The position numbers and the translations under genes are program-made. This document shows positions 41,925-51,042 of a stretch of 64,000 bases of DNA, piece by piece. The DNA comes from Actinomycetota bacterium. GTDB lineage: Bacteria; Actinomycetota; Acidimicrobiia; Acidimicrobiales; MedAcidi-G1. The DNA lies in contig JABHCN010000014.1 of the NCBI GenBank assembly GCA_018673475.1, positions 1 through 64,000 of the forward strand, written 5' to 3'. A model generated the notes under the pieces. The model searched no databases and was not told where the DNA came from. It saw nothing but the letters and a program-made list of their open reading frames with translations. Each line of letters begins with the position of its first letter. Position 1 is the stretch's first letter.

Positions 41925-42566
41925 CTAGATGACGAGCAGGACCACAACCACGACGACGGCTACCACCACGACAAGTGGGAGCAGGCGCTTGACAACGGAC
42001 GCTCCAGCGGCGTCGAGGAGGTCCAGCGCCTCGACCTCGGGGGCGTCTACGACACGCACCCTCTCGACTTCGTCGGGTGCCTCGATGACGTGCTGAACGA
42101 CCTCATCGGCAGCATCAGGAGCGTCATCGGAAATCAACTCACTCAGGTTGTCAGCGAACTGGCTCATCAGCTTTCGGCTGACATCGGCCATCACACCGCG
42201 ACCGAACTGGGCGACCTTGCCCGTCACCTTCAGGTCGGTTGCTACCTCGACCCTTGTGCCACCTTCGGTTTCCTCGAGCTGCGCCGTTATGTCGGCGGCG
42301 GCGTTGCCTGCTCCCCTGGTGTCACGGCCCTCAGCCCGCAGGACTGCCCTGTAGGAGGAGTCATCGCGCTCTACAAAGGAGGCAGCACCCTTGTACTGGG
42401 CTGTGATCGGGCCAACCTTGATCTTGACGATCCCACGGAACTCGTCGCCCTCGATCTCCTGAAGCTGGGCTCCTGGAAGGCAGGGTGCGATTCGCTCAAC
42501 ATCGGTGAGCACCGCCCAAACCTGTCCAATGGGGGCGTCAACCTCGAACTCGTTGTTCAGTTCCAC
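41925..42566 (-). CDS. coxG: CoxG-like SRPBCC protein with C-terminal membrane anchor
   Basis: 213 residues. The N-terminal ~150 form the CoxG/SRPBCC domain (APIGQVWAVLTDVERIAPCLPGAQL, IVKIKVGPITAQYKGAASF, VATDLKVTGKVAQFGRGVM). The C-terminus is a single hydrophobic helix rich in Val (LPLVVVVAVVVVVVLLVI). CoxG recruits CO dehydrogenase to the membrane and links it to quinones; anchored forms fit that role. The GTG start overlaps the mobA-like stop by 10 bp. It is the last of a xdhC-mobA-coxG operon. Confidence 0.9.
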   Translation of the reverse strand: MELNNEFEVDAPIGQVWAVLTDVERIAPCLPGAQLQEIEGDEFRGIVKIKVGPITAQYKGAASFVERDDSSYRAVLRAEGRDTRGAGNAAADITAQLEETEGGTRVEVATDLKVTGKVAQFGRGVMADVSRKLMSQFADNLSELISDDAPDAADEVVQHVIEAPDEVERVRVVDAPEVEALDLLDAAGASVVKRLLPLVVVVAVVVVVVLLVI

Positions 42567-43114
42567 CTGTCGAGATCCTCCACTGTGTCGATGTCAATGG
42601 CCTGACCTTCGCACGCTACTTCCACGACCAGCGATGGCCTACCAGCCAGAAGGGACCTGGCTCCTCCGTCGCCGCTGACAGGAAGTTCGGGCCAGAGTCT
42701 CTGTGCAACCTTGACGGGTGGCCGGCGCTCCCCTCCGAAGGTCGCCGTCACGAGGTCACCTGGATTGTCGGCGACAGCCCGCCAGGCGGAGGTTGGAACC
42801 ATCGGCGTGTCGGCGAGACCCAACACGATGGCGTCGTGGCCAACCCGGGCGGCATGGGCAAGTGCCACCTGTACCGACCCTGCCTGGCCGGACTCCCAGC
42901 CGTCGTTTCTGAGGAGGGTCGCCCCGTCGGGAAGCAGATCGCTGAGATCCGCAGCACCGCCGACAACTATCAACTCGTCCAGACCTGCGGCGGCTGCGGC
43001 CTCAATGCTCCAGGTAACCAGCGGATGGCCACGGAAGTCGGCCAGCAGCTTGTGGCCCGATCCGGTCCAGCGGGTTCCGCCACCTGCTGCCAGGATCACA
43101 GCGGCGGTACTCAC
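42557..43114 (-). CDS. MobA-like nucleotidyltransferase (MocA type)
   Basis: 185 residues of the MobA-like NTP-transferase family. It has VILAAGGGTRWTGSGHKLLADF with the nucleotide-binding GGGTR and Lys, LVTWSIEAAAAAGLDELIVV, ALGLADTPMV-type VLGLADTPMVP for metal binding, and VEDLDRW at the end. MocA-type enzymes add CMP or GMP to molybdopterin in hydroxylases of the xanthine/CO dehydrogenase family. Position between xdhC/coxF and coxG supports that role. The GTG start has GGAGG five bases upstream. Confidence 0.87.
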   Translation of the reverse strand: MSTAAVILAAGGGTRWTGSGHKLLADFRGHPLVTWSIEAAAAAGLDELIVVGGAADLSDLLPDGATLLRNDGWESGQAGSVQVALAHAARVGHDAIVLGLADTPMVPTSAWRAVADNPGDLVTATFGGERRPPVKVAQRLWPELPVSGDGGARSLLAGRPSLVVEVACEGQAIDIDTVEDLDRWN

Positions 43115-43130
43115 GCCGCCTCCATCCGGC

Positions 43131-44243
43131 TCAATCGTGGATGGGGCCGTCGGTTGCCGACAGCGCCCGGGTTGAGCGACGGGTACGCAGGGCGATTATC
43201 TCGGACACAATCGAGATGGCTGTCTCCTCGGGGGTACGGGCCCCGATGTCGAGGCCGATAGGGGAACGGAGCCGCTCGACCCCGGCATCGTCGACGCCGA
43301 CCTCCCTCAGCCGTTCCAGGCGGTTCTCATGGGTGCGGCGTGAACCCATGACCCCGATGTATCCGACCTCGGTCTCGAGTGCCGAGACGATGGCTGGCAC
43401 GTCGAACTTGTTGTCGTGGGTGAGAACACAGACGGCGTCGCGGGGCCCCAGGCCGGACCCGACCTGATCAAGCAGCCGGTTGGGCCAGTCGACAACCACC
43501 TCGTCGGCAAGGGGGAACCGCTTTCTCGTGGCGAAGACCTCCCGTGCATCACAGACGGTCACGCGGTAGCCGAGGACCTTGGCCACGCGCACCAGCGACG
43601 CGGTGAAGTCAACCGCACCGAAGATCAGCATCTGTGGGGGCGGGGCGAACGACTCGACGAACACCTGCACGGTCTCCTCACGGGCCTCGCCGTGCTCGCC
43701 GTAGTGGCGCACGCCGCTCCTGCCGGCGGCCAGCTCTCCGAGTGCGTCCCGGGCTGCCACCCTGTCCAGTTCGGCCTCGCCCAGGGTTCCCTGGATCTGG
43801 TCGCCTCCATTGACTCCGGGCCGCACGAGCAGCTTGGATCCGGTCCCTGGGCCTTCAACCACCGTCACCAGCGAGCAGGGCGAGTCCTGATCCCAGAGTG
43901 CCTCCAGATCGTCAAGAGCCGCCCAGGTGGGGTCTTCGACCGCCTCGAGAAACAGGTGAATGGTTCCGCCACATGTCAAGCCGACTGCAAAGGCCTCATC
44001 ATCGCTGTAGCCGAACGTGACCATGCGGCCCTCGCCGGAAGCGAGAACCTCGAGGGAAGCAGTTACGACAGCGCCCTCGACGCACCCACCCGACACCGAC
44101 CCGGCCACCTCGCCGTCTTCGGCAACTGCCATGGCCGCCCCGGGGAGACGGGGTCCTGAACCCTCCAGGTCGACTACACGTGCCAGCGCCACACGTCTGC
44201 CCTGGCTGCGCCAGCGCTTCAGGTCATTCAGAATCTCACGCAT
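43131..44243 (-). CDS. XdhC/CoxI family molybdenum-enzyme maturation protein
   Basis: 370 residues. The N-terminal XdhC domain (~10-90) has RVALARVVDLEGSGPRLPGAAM, GSVSGGCVEGAVV and the conserved Cys in AVGLTCGGTIHLF. The C-terminal Rossmann XdhC_C domain (~205-350) has MLIFGAVDFTASLVRVAKVLGYRV, CVLTHDNKFD, VGYIGVMGSRRT and SPIGLDIGARTPEETAISI (segments quoted in part). It inserts and protects the sulfurated Mo cofactor of xanthine- or CO-dehydrogenase-type enzymes. It is the first gene of the minus-strand xdhC-mobA-coxG operon, with its ATG at 44243. Confidence 0.92.
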   Translation of the reverse strand: MREILNDLKRWRSQGRRVALARVVDLEGSGPRLPGAAMAVAEDGEVAGSVSGGCVEGAVVTASLEVLASGEGRMVTFGYSDDEAFAVGLTCGGTIHLFLEAVEDPTWAALDDLEALWDQDSPCSLVTVVEGPGTGSKLLVRPGVNGGDQIQGTLGEAELDRVAARDALGELAAGRSGVRHYGEHGEAREETVQVFVESFAPPPQMLIFGAVDFTASLVRVAKVLGYRVTVCDAREVFATRKRFPLADEVVVDWPNRLLDQVGSGLGPRDAVCVLTHDNKFDVPAIVSALETEVGYIGVMGSRRTHENRLERLREVGVDDAGVERLRSPIGLDIGARTPEETAISIVSEIIALRTRRSTRALSATDGPIHD

Positions 44244-44247
44244 ACAG

Positions 44248-44269
44248 GGGGAAGGCTAGGGGAAGGCTA
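44248..44269. repeat. 11-bp tandem duplication upstream of xdhC-like gene
   Basis: GGGGAAGGCTA occurs twice in exact tandem, just upstream of the minus-strand ATG at 44243. It therefore overlaps the expected ribosome-binding region, which reads CTTCCCC-rich on the minus strand and is a poor site. Confidence 0.85.
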
Positions 44270-44303
44270 GGGCATGGCCCTCGCGCCAACCCGATGCACG
44301 GGC

Positions 44304-45248
44304 TCAATCCGTGTCCCTGGCGGCAATGGCCGCAGCAGCCATGACGTTGTCGGCCATCCGTGCCGACGCTGCGTCGATCATGCGGCCGTCGAGTTGGGCT
44401 GCTCCCCTGCCGTCGGCCTCAGCCTCGGCGAGTGCCGCCAGGATCTGCCTGGCCCGCTCCACCTCTTCGGCCGACGGGGAGAAGACCTCATTGGCAAGGT
44501 CAACCTGTGACGGGTGGATTGCCCACTTGCCCTCGTACCCGAGTGCCGCGGCGCGCCTTGCACCGAGCATGAAGCCGTCAGGGTCGTTGAAGTCACCGAA
44601 GGGACCGTCGATCGGCCGAAGACCATATGCCCTGCACGCAACGAGCATCCGGGAGAGGGCTGCGTGCCACTGGTCGCCGGGGTAGTCGGGGTTGAGGCCA
44701 CCGATGCTGGTGGTTCTGGCACCACAGCTGGCCGCATAGTCGGCCACCCCGAAGTGCATCGCCTCCAGTCGGTCACTTGAGGTGGCAATCGCCTCGACGT
44801 TGGCCATACCCAGCGCTGTCTCGATCATGACCTCGATACCGATCCGGTGCCTCATCCCCATTGCCGTCTCGACCTGAGTTACCAGTGCATCAACCATGTA
44901 GACGTCACCGGGTACACCGACCATTGGGATCATGATCGTGTCGAGGTGCACGCCTGCCTGTTCAACGACCTCGATGACATCGCGGTACATGTACTGCGAG
45001 CTGACTCCGTTGATTCGCACAGAGATCGTCTTGCCGGTCCCCCGCCAGTCGATGTCGCCGAGCGCACCAACGACATTGGCACGTGCCTCCTCCTTTTCAC
45101 CCGGAGCTACGGCGTCCTCAAGGTCCAGGAACACGCAGTCAGCATCGCTCGCCGCCGCCTTTTCGAACATGCCGGGGCTGGAGCCGGGAACGGCCAACTC
45201 GCTGCGCTGCAGGCGCTGACGGACTGGCGTATGGCGGGTGTGGCTCAT
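44304..45248 (-). CDS. mcl1: L-malyl-CoA/beta-methylmalyl-CoA lyase (HpcH/HpaI family)
   Basis: 314 residues, closely following Rhodobacter Mcl1 as I recall it: LAVPGSSPGMFEKAAASDAD, FLDLEDAVAPGEKEEARANV, SVRINGVSSQYMYRDVIEVVEQAG, IMIPMVGVPGDVYMVDALV, EVMIETALGMA, GVADYAAS, PIDGPFGDF and GKWAIHPSQVDLANEVFSPS. It cleaves (3S)-malyl-CoA to acetyl-CoA and glyoxylate and can handle beta-methylmalyl-CoA. That places it in glyoxylate, ethylmalonyl-CoA, serine-cycle or 3-hydroxypropionate-type pathways. CitE-like activity is less likely. The start ATG at 45248 has GAGGGAG six bases upstream. It is divergent from ppc (151-bp gap) and separates two cox blocks. Confidence 0.87.
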   Translation of the reverse strand: MSHTRHTPVRQRLQRSELAVPGSSPGMFEKAAASDADCVFLDLEDAVAPGEKEEARANVVGALGDIDWRGTGKTISVRINGVSSQYMYRDVIEVVEQAGVHLDTIMIPMVGVPGDVYMVDALVTQVETAMGMRHRIGIEVMIETALGMANVEAIATSSDRLEAMHFGVADYAASCGARTTSIGGLNPDYPGDQWHAALSRMLVACRAYGLRPIDGPFGDFNDPDGFMLGARRAAALGYEGKWAIHPSQVDLANEVFSPSAEEVERARQILAALAEAEADGRGAAQLDGRMIDAASARMADNVMAAAAIAARDTD

Positions 45249-45337
45249 GGCTGCTCCCTCTTGTCTGGGGGATATTGGGCCGACCGGGCTGAAGGTTGGC
45301 GGTAGGTTACGACCCCGTCCGGAAAAACCGGAAGCCC

Positions 45338-45366
45338 TGTCACCGTCCTTTCTAGTCCGGGTGACA
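45338..45366. promoter_or_regulatory. Inverted repeat in the mcl/ppc divergent region
   Basis: TGTCACC (45338-45344) and GGTGACA (45360-45366) form a perfect inverted repeat with a 15-bp spacer in the 150-bp gap between malyl-CoA lyase and ppc. A CCGG-AAAAA-CCGG element lies at 45319-45331. Either could be a shared regulator site, but there is no direct support. Confidence 0.35.
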
Positions 45367-45398
45367 CCGAATGGGAGATGCAACGAGGTTTCGTGTAG

Positions 45399-48110
45399 AT
45401 GCGACAACTCCCCACCCACGAGACGACCGATGCCGCCCTGCGCTCAGATATCAGGCGTCTCGGCACCCAGCTCGGCGACACGCTCGTCCGACAGCACGGC
45501 CACGACCTGCTCGACAGCGTGGAGCGCGTGCGGACCCTCGCACGCCGGGTCCGTCAGGACGCCGACGGCACCGACGTTTCACGCGAACTCGCCGACCTGC
45601 TCGGGAGCGCCGACAACGACGAGGCGATTCTGCTGGTTCGGGCGTTCACCGTGTACTTCCATCTGGCCAACGTGGCCGAGCAGGTTCACCGCATCGAGGA
45701 CCTGAACACCGGAATCGGCGGCGTCGAGAAGCACTTCGACGAGACGATCCGGTCCCTCGTCGAAGCGGGTGTTCAACCGTCGGAGATCTCCGACCTGATC
45801 AACCGGACCGAGTTGCGACCCGTGTTCACGGCGCACCCGACCGAGGCGTCTCGTCGGTCGATCCTCAGCAAGTTGGCGACGATCGCCGACCACCTCGAGG
45901 ACCGCAGCGAACACCGCAGGACCGAGGCCGACAGACGTCGTATCGACCGTCGGATCGAGGAACTGATCGAGGCCATCTGGCAGACCGACGAGATACGCCA
46001 CGAGAGGCCCGACCCGTTCGACGAGGCCCGATCGGTTCTGTTCTACCTTGACCAGACGGTGCGCGAGGCCGTACCCGACCTGCTTGACGACATGGCCACC
46101 GCCCTCGAGGCGATTGGCGGGCACATGGAGGTCGGTCACTCCCCGATCAGGTTCGGCACCTGGGTGGGTGGCGACAGGGATGGCAACCCCAACGTGTCAC
46201 CCGAGATGACCGAGGCGGTCCTTGGGCTCCAGCGACAGCGTGCACTTGACCTTCTCATGGCGGCAGTCGTCAACCTTGGCGACGACCTGAGCGTGAGCAC
46301 CAGGGTTCAGGCAATATCTGACGAACTGTCCGAGGCGGTAGGTGACGACCACACCCTGATCCCCGGGCAGGTTGCCGTACGCGGCCCCAGCGAGCCCTAC
46401 CGGGTCAGGTGTGCGGCCATCGGCCGCCGGCTGGCCGACACCGCCAGGGTTCCACCCGGCCCCGCTGCATACGACACCCCGGCCGAACTGGATGCAGACC
46501 TCGCCGTCATGGACACCTCACTCCGCTCAAACGGCGGTGCGCTGTTGGCCGAAGGTCACCTCTCCCGGGTTCGGCGCACGCTCGCTGCGGTCGGATTCCA
46601 CATGGCCACGCTCGACATTCGTGAACACACCGATCGACACCACGAGACCCTCGCCCGACTGTTCTCGGCTGTCGGCGTCGACTACGTGAACGCCACGGCA
46701 GCGGAGAGAACCGACCTGCTGGCCGCCGAACTGGAGAGCAGGCGCCCTCTCGCCCCACCCCATCAGGAGGACCCGGGTGACGCCCTGGCCCTGTTCCGCA
46801 CCCTGCGGTCGATTCTGGACCGCGACGGCGACGAGGTCATCGAGAGCTACATCGTGTCCATGACGCGTGGGGTCGACGACGTCCTGGCACCCGTCCTGCT
46901 GGCCCGCGAGGTGGGCCTTGTCGACCTTGGCCGCGACATGGCACGCCTGGGCTTCGTCCCCCTGTTCGAGACGATCGACGATCTGCGGTCCATCGGCCCG
47001 GTTCTCCGCTCTCTACTGGAGGTCGCGCCATACCGACGCCTCGTCGAGTTGCGGGGCGGCACCCAGGAGGTGATGGTCGGCTACTCCGACTCGAACAAGG
47101 ACGGGGGCATCACCACCTCACAGTGGGAGATCCACAAGGCCCTCCGGCAGATCCGCGAGGTGTCGGCCGAGACCGGGGTGACAATCCGTGTGTTCCACGG
47201 CAGGGGCGGGACCATCGGCAGGGGTGGCGGTCCCACCCATGCGTCGATTCTCAGCCAGCCCAGCGGGGTGCTCGACGGGCAGGTCAAGTTCACCGAGCAG
47301 GGCGAGGTGATCGCTGACAAGTACGCCCTTCCCGAAATCGCCAACAGAAACCTGAACCTGGCACTGGCCGCCCTGACAGAGAGCTCGCTCGCACACCGCA
47401 CGCCACGCCACGACGACGCCACCGTCGTCCGCTGGTACGGGATCATGGACGATGTCTCGGAGACCGCCTACAACGCGTACCGGGGCTTCATCGATGCACC
47501 CGGCCTGGTCGAGTACTTCACCGACTCGACCCCTGTCGAGGAACTCAGCTCGATGAACATCGGTTCGAGGCCGTCGCGCCGCTCTTCGGCGACAACCGGC
47601 ATCGACGGGCTGCGTGCCATCCCGTGGGTGTTCGGGTGGACCCAGTCCCGTCAGATCATCCCCGGTTGGTTCGGTGCCGGCTCAGGCCTCGAGGCCTCCC
47701 GCATTGCCGGACACGGCGACGACCTCTCCGACATGTACCAGAGCTGGAGCTTCTTTCGCACCTTCATCTCAAGCGTCGAGATGACGCTCGCCAAGACCGA
47801 CCTTGCAATCGCGCGCCACTACGTGGAGCGCCTGGTCGACCCCGACCTCCACCCGCTGCTGAACCTGGTGGCCGCCGAGCATGACCGCACCGCCGAACAG
47901 GTGGCTCTCATCACAGGCTCCGACCTGCTCGACGACAAACCTCTCCTGCGCCGCACCCTTGAGGTCCGTGACACCTATCTCGACCCCCTGAACGTCCTGC
48001 AGGTGGAGTTGCTCGCCCGCTTCCGCCAGGGTGACGCCTCACCCGAAGCCCACAGGGCCCTCCTGTTGACCATCAACGGAATAGCAGCAGGCCTGCGCAA
48101 CACCGGCTAG
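45399..48110 (+). CDS. ppc: Phosphoenolpyruvate carboxylase
   Basis: Carboxylates PEP to oxaloacetate; 903 residues, the usual length. Catalytic landmarks are the His in FTAHPTEASRRSILSKL, GGDRDGNPNVSPEMT, EVMVGYSDSNKDGG, FHGRGGTIGRGGGPTH and a C-terminus ending LTINGIAAGLRNTG, the typical effector-site NTG end. The ATG at 45399 has GAGG about ten bases upstream. It lies divergent to malyl-CoA lyase, a neighbour also found in serine-cycle methylotrophs. It supplies oxaloacetate from PEP made by the window's PPDK. Confidence 0.95.
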   Translation: MRQLPTHETTDAALRSDIRRLGTQLGDTLVRQHGHDLLDSVERVRTLARRVRQDADGTDVSRELADLLGSADNDEAILLVRAFTVYFHLANVAEQVHRIEDLNTGIGGVEKHFDETIRSLVEAGVQPSEISDLINRTELRPVFTAHPTEASRRSILSKLATIADHLEDRSEHRRTEADRRRIDRRIEELIEAIWQTDEIRHERPDPFDEARSVLFYLDQTVREAVPDLLDDMATALEAIGGHMEVGHSPIRFGTWVGGDRDGNPNVSPEMTEAVLGLQRQRALDLLMAAVVNLGDDLSVSTRVQAISDELSEAVGDDHTLIPGQVAVRGPSEPYRVRCAAIGRRLADTARVPPGPAAYDTPAELDADLAVMDTSLRSNGGALLAEGHLSRVRRTLAAVGFHMATLDIREHTDRHHETLARLFSAVGVDYVNATAAERTDLLAAELESRRPLAPPHQEDPGDALALFRTLRSILDRDGDEVIESYIVSMTRGVDDVLAPVLLAREVGLVDLGRDMARLGFVPLFETIDDLRSIGPVLRSLLEVAPYRRLVELRGGTQEVMVGYSDSNKDGGITTSQWEIHKALRQIREVSAETGVTIRVFHGRGGTIGRGGGPTHASILSQPSGVLDGQVKFTEQGEVIADKYALPEIANRNLNLALAALTESSLAHRTPRHDDATVVRWYGIMDDVSETAYNAYRGFIDAPGLVEYFTDSTPVEELSSMNIGSRPSRRSSATTGIDGLRAIPWVFGWTQSRQIIPGWFGAGSGLEASRIAGHGDDLSDMYQSWSFFRTFISSVEMTLAKTDLAIARHYVERLVDPDLHPLLNLVAAEHDRTAEQVALITGSDLLDDKPLLRRTLEVRDTYLDPLNVLQVELLARFRQGDASPEAHRALLLTINGIAAGLRNTG

Positions 48111-48126
48111 GTGGACACCGGCTAGG
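48100..48126. repeat. 12-bp direct duplication carrying both convergent stop codons
   Basis: ACACCGGCTAGG occurs at 48100-48111 and again at 48115-48126. The first copy holds the TAG stop of ppc. The second holds the CTA that is the TAG stop of coxE on the other strand. A local duplication seems to have created the boundary between these convergent genes. Confidence 0.85.
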
Positions 48127-49237
48127 CGTCGATGGCCTCCGCGAGGGCCTTCAGGGAGTTGAGGCTGTGGCCCTCGAGAAACGTGTCGACGTGGGGCAGG
48201 GCTGCCGACATTCCACGTGCCAGGGGCTCGTAGCCGGGTGATGCCTTCAGCGGGTTCACCCAGACCACCTGATGGGCGACCCTCGCCAGCCTTGCCATCT
48301 GCTCCTCCATGACCTCGGGGTCACCACGATCCCAGCCATCGGACAACACGACAACGGTCGCCCCACGGGCCATACCCCGCACACCCCAGGAGTCGTTGAA
48401 CTCCCTCAGCCCTTCGCCGAGCCGCGTACCTCCGGACCAGTCGGTTACCGCCAACGCCGCTGCAGCGAGGGCAGCATCCGGGTCCCTGGTGGAGAGCTCG
48501 CGGGTCAGACGGGTCAGACGGGTTCCCAACGCAAAGGCCTCAACGTCACGACGGCCGACCATGGCTGCGTGTACGAACCTCACCAGCGCACGGGCGTAGG
48601 GCTCCATCGAGCCGCTCACGTCCAGCAGAAGAACCAGCCGGCGTGGCCGCTCTCCGGCCTCTGTAAACCTCCGGCGCACAGGCTCTCCGCCGGTGCGTAA
48701 CGCCTCGCGCACGGTTCGACGAAGGTCAGGGCGACCTCGTCGGGCAGAAGGCTTCCGACGCCTGCACGGTCGTCGGGCACCGCCTACACGCATTCGCATG
48801 ATCAGCTCATACAACTCGGCGAGTTCATCGTCGGTGCACTGTGCAAAGTCTCTTGCTCCCAGGACCTCGGCCCTGGAGTAGCGCACGCTGATTACGTCAC
48901 GCTCAGCATCCGTTTCGTCGTCGGCCTCGTCCGCACCAGGTGCATCGTCGAGCAGAAGGGTGAGCGGGGCTGGGTCCGCAGTCATCCCGAGATCAACGAT
49001 GCCCCCCAGCCAGTGGAGGCGGAACACCTCGTCGTAGACGGCGATGTCCTCGGGTCTGGTCAAAAGGGTCGCCCTACCGGACCAGTAGACCCCACTGTGG
49101 GTGTCGGCTCCCACCTCGGCCAGGGCGCGCCCAAAATCCAGGGTGCTGCCGACAGGCACCGGAAGGCCGGCAGCACGGAGTGCCGTTACGAAGCCGACCA
49201 TGTGTCGGTCAAGCGTCCGCTCGACCGTGGCCTCCAT
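48122..49237 (-). CDS. coxE: CoxE-like VWA-domain protein
   Basis: 371 residues. The N-terminal helical part (MVGFVTALRAAGLPVPVGS, then DIAVYDEVFRLHWLGG) is typical of CoxE. The C-terminal von Willebrand A domain has the MIDAS motif LLLDVSGSMEPYA near 225, GTRLGEGLREFND and VVVLSDGWDRGDP. CoxE works with the MoxR-type ATPase CoxD to assemble the Cu-S-Mo site of CO dehydrogenase. The ATG at 49237 lies 4 bp after the coxD stop. The frame continues upstream inside coxD with unrelated sequence. Confidence 0.92.
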   Translation of the reverse strand: MEATVERTLDRHMVGFVTALRAAGLPVPVGSTLDFGRALAEVGADTHSGVYWSGRATLLTRPEDIAVYDEVFRLHWLGGIVDLGMTADPAPLTLLLDDAPGADEADDETDAERDVISVRYSRAEVLGARDFAQCTDDELAELYELIMRMRVGGARRPCRRRKPSARRGRPDLRRTVREALRTGGEPVRRRFTEAGERPRRLVLLLDVSGSMEPYARALVRFVHAAMVGRRDVEAFALGTRLTRLTRELSTRDPDAALAAAALAVTDWSGGTRLGEGLREFNDSWGVRGMARGATVVVLSDGWDRGDPEVMEEQMARLARVAHQVVWVNPLKASPGYEPLARGMSAALPHVDTFLEGHSLNSLKALAEAIDA

Positions 49238-49241
49238 CTGG

Positions 49242-50153
49242 TCAGGCTCCGCGTGCAGAGCTGAGCAGGTCGCCGAACCCCCGGGAACGGACCCGATCCT
49301 GGTCTTCGCGGTACTTGAGGAGCGTTCCGATGGTGGTGTCGATGGCTGCCGCGTCGAGGTCGTCGACCCCGACCAGCACGAGAGCCTCTGCCCAGTCGAG
49401 GCTCTCTGCCACACCCGGTGGCTTGTACAGGCCCATTTCCCTCAACTGGGCTGCTACAAGCGCCACGTCCCTGGCGAGCGAGACGGGAACGTGTGGTGCC
49501 CGGACCCGCAGGATCTCGACCTCTCGGTCGACGCCGGGGTGCTCGACCCAGTGGTAGATGCAGCGGCGCTTGAGAGCATCGTGCACGTCGCGTGTTCGGT
49601 TGGAGGTGATCACCACCACGGGCGGCACCTCAGCCGTGAACGTTCCAAGCTCTGGAACCGTTATCGCGTAGTCGGAGAGAATCTCGAGCAGGAACGCCTC
49701 GAACTCGTCGTCGGCCCTGTCGACCTCGTCGATGAGCAGGACAGGTGGTGGGCCTTCGGTGGTGGCCAGTGCGCGCAGGAGGGGGCGGCGAACTAGAAAG
49801 CGCTCCTGGTAGAGCTCGTCTTCGAGGTCGGCCACATCTGCCCCTGAGGCTGTTCCTGCAGCCTCGGCTGCCCGCAGGTGGAGGAGCTGTTTCGCGTAGT
49901 CCCACTCGTAGACCGCCTGGGCAGAGTCGAGGCCCTCGTAACACTGCAGGCGGATCAGGTCGCCACCCGCCCAAGAGGCCAGGGCCTTTCCGACCTCGGT
50001 CTTGCCGACCCCGGCCTCGCCCTCGAGCAGCAGGGGGCGCTGCAGCCTGAGTGCCAGGAAAATGGCCGTGGCAAGTCCCTCGTCGGCCAGGTAGTCCCGG
50101 CCTGCCAGTGCCTCGACCACGTCGTCGACGGCTGCTACATCGTGAACGCCCAT
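49242..50153 (-). CDS. coxD: CoxD-like MoxR-family AAA+ ATPase
   Basis: 303 residues. Walker A is LEGEAGVGKTEVGKAL near 44, LQCYEGLD follows as in MoxR/CoxD, Walker B is VLLIDEVDRADDEFEAFLLEIL, and sensor 1 is VVITSNRTRDVHDALKRRC. CoxD is the ATP-dependent chaperone for cofactor assembly in CO dehydrogenase. The ATG at 50153 follows coxM after a 68-bp gap, the largest within this block. Confidence 0.93.
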   Translation of the reverse strand: MGVHDVAAVDDVVEALAGRDYLADEGLATAIFLALRLQRPLLLEGEAGVGKTEVGKALASWAGGDLIRLQCYEGLDSAQAVYEWDYAKQLLHLRAAEAAGTASGADVADLEDELYQERFLVRRPLLRALATTEGPPPVLLIDEVDRADDEFEAFLLEILSDYAITVPELGTFTAEVPPVVVITSNRTRDVHDALKRRCIYHWVEHPGVDREVEILRVRAPHVPVSLARDVALVAAQLREMGLYKPPGVAESLDWAEALVLVGVDDLDAAAIDTTIGTLLKYREDQDRVRSRGFGDLLSSARGA

Positions 50154-50221
50154 CAGGTCAGGCTAGCGAGGCGTGGACGTACACCATTTGCCGGCAACCG
50201 GGCTACCGCAACCGGTTCGGC

Positions 50222-51042
50222 TCAGCGACCTGACTCTTCCAGACCGCGGCGGGTGAGCACACGGGCCAGATGGCAGCGGTAGTCGACCGAGGCGTTCAGG
50301 TCGGCAGTGGGCTCGAGCCCGTCGGCGGCCAGTGCTGCGGCATCCTCGGCTGAGGCCCCCGAGGCGACCGCAGCCTCGACGGCGGCGGCCCTTACAGGGC
50401 GTGCATCCATGTTGACGAGACCCACACCGCAGGTTCCACCATCGACAACGACTGCGGCGCCGACGATCGCCCAGTCCTGGGCACGGCGGTTGAACTTCTG
50501 GAAGGACCAGGTCGCGTCGGGCCTTCTGGGGATGCGCACCTCGGTGAGCATCTCGTCGTCGGCGAGGTCTGTCTCTAGAAAGCCGGTGAAGAAGTCGTCT
50601 GCCTGGACCTCGCGGCTGCCGCCGGGCCCGCTGATCACCAGGCTGCCGCGGAGGGCGATGACGGTGGCGGGCAGGTCCGATGCTGGATCTCCATGGGCCA
50701 GCGAACCACCGAGGGTTCCCCTGTGACGTACCTGTGGGTCTCCCACCTTGGCGGTCGCCGCAGCCAGCAGCCCGGCCTCGGCGATCACCAGGTCGCTGAC
50801 CTCGACGTCACGATGGCGCGTCAGGGCACCGATGGCGATGTGGTCACCGTCTTGCCGGACATAGGAGAGGTCAGACACTCGGCCAATGTCGATGACCATG
50901 GAAGGTGCAGCCAACCGGTACTTCATCAGTGGAAGCAGGGAGTGGCCACCGGCAAGCAACTTTGCCTCGTCGCCGTGCTCTGCGAGCAGGGTCAGGGCAT
51001 GGTCGACCGAGTCAGCCCGCTCGTAGTCGAACGCAACCGGGA

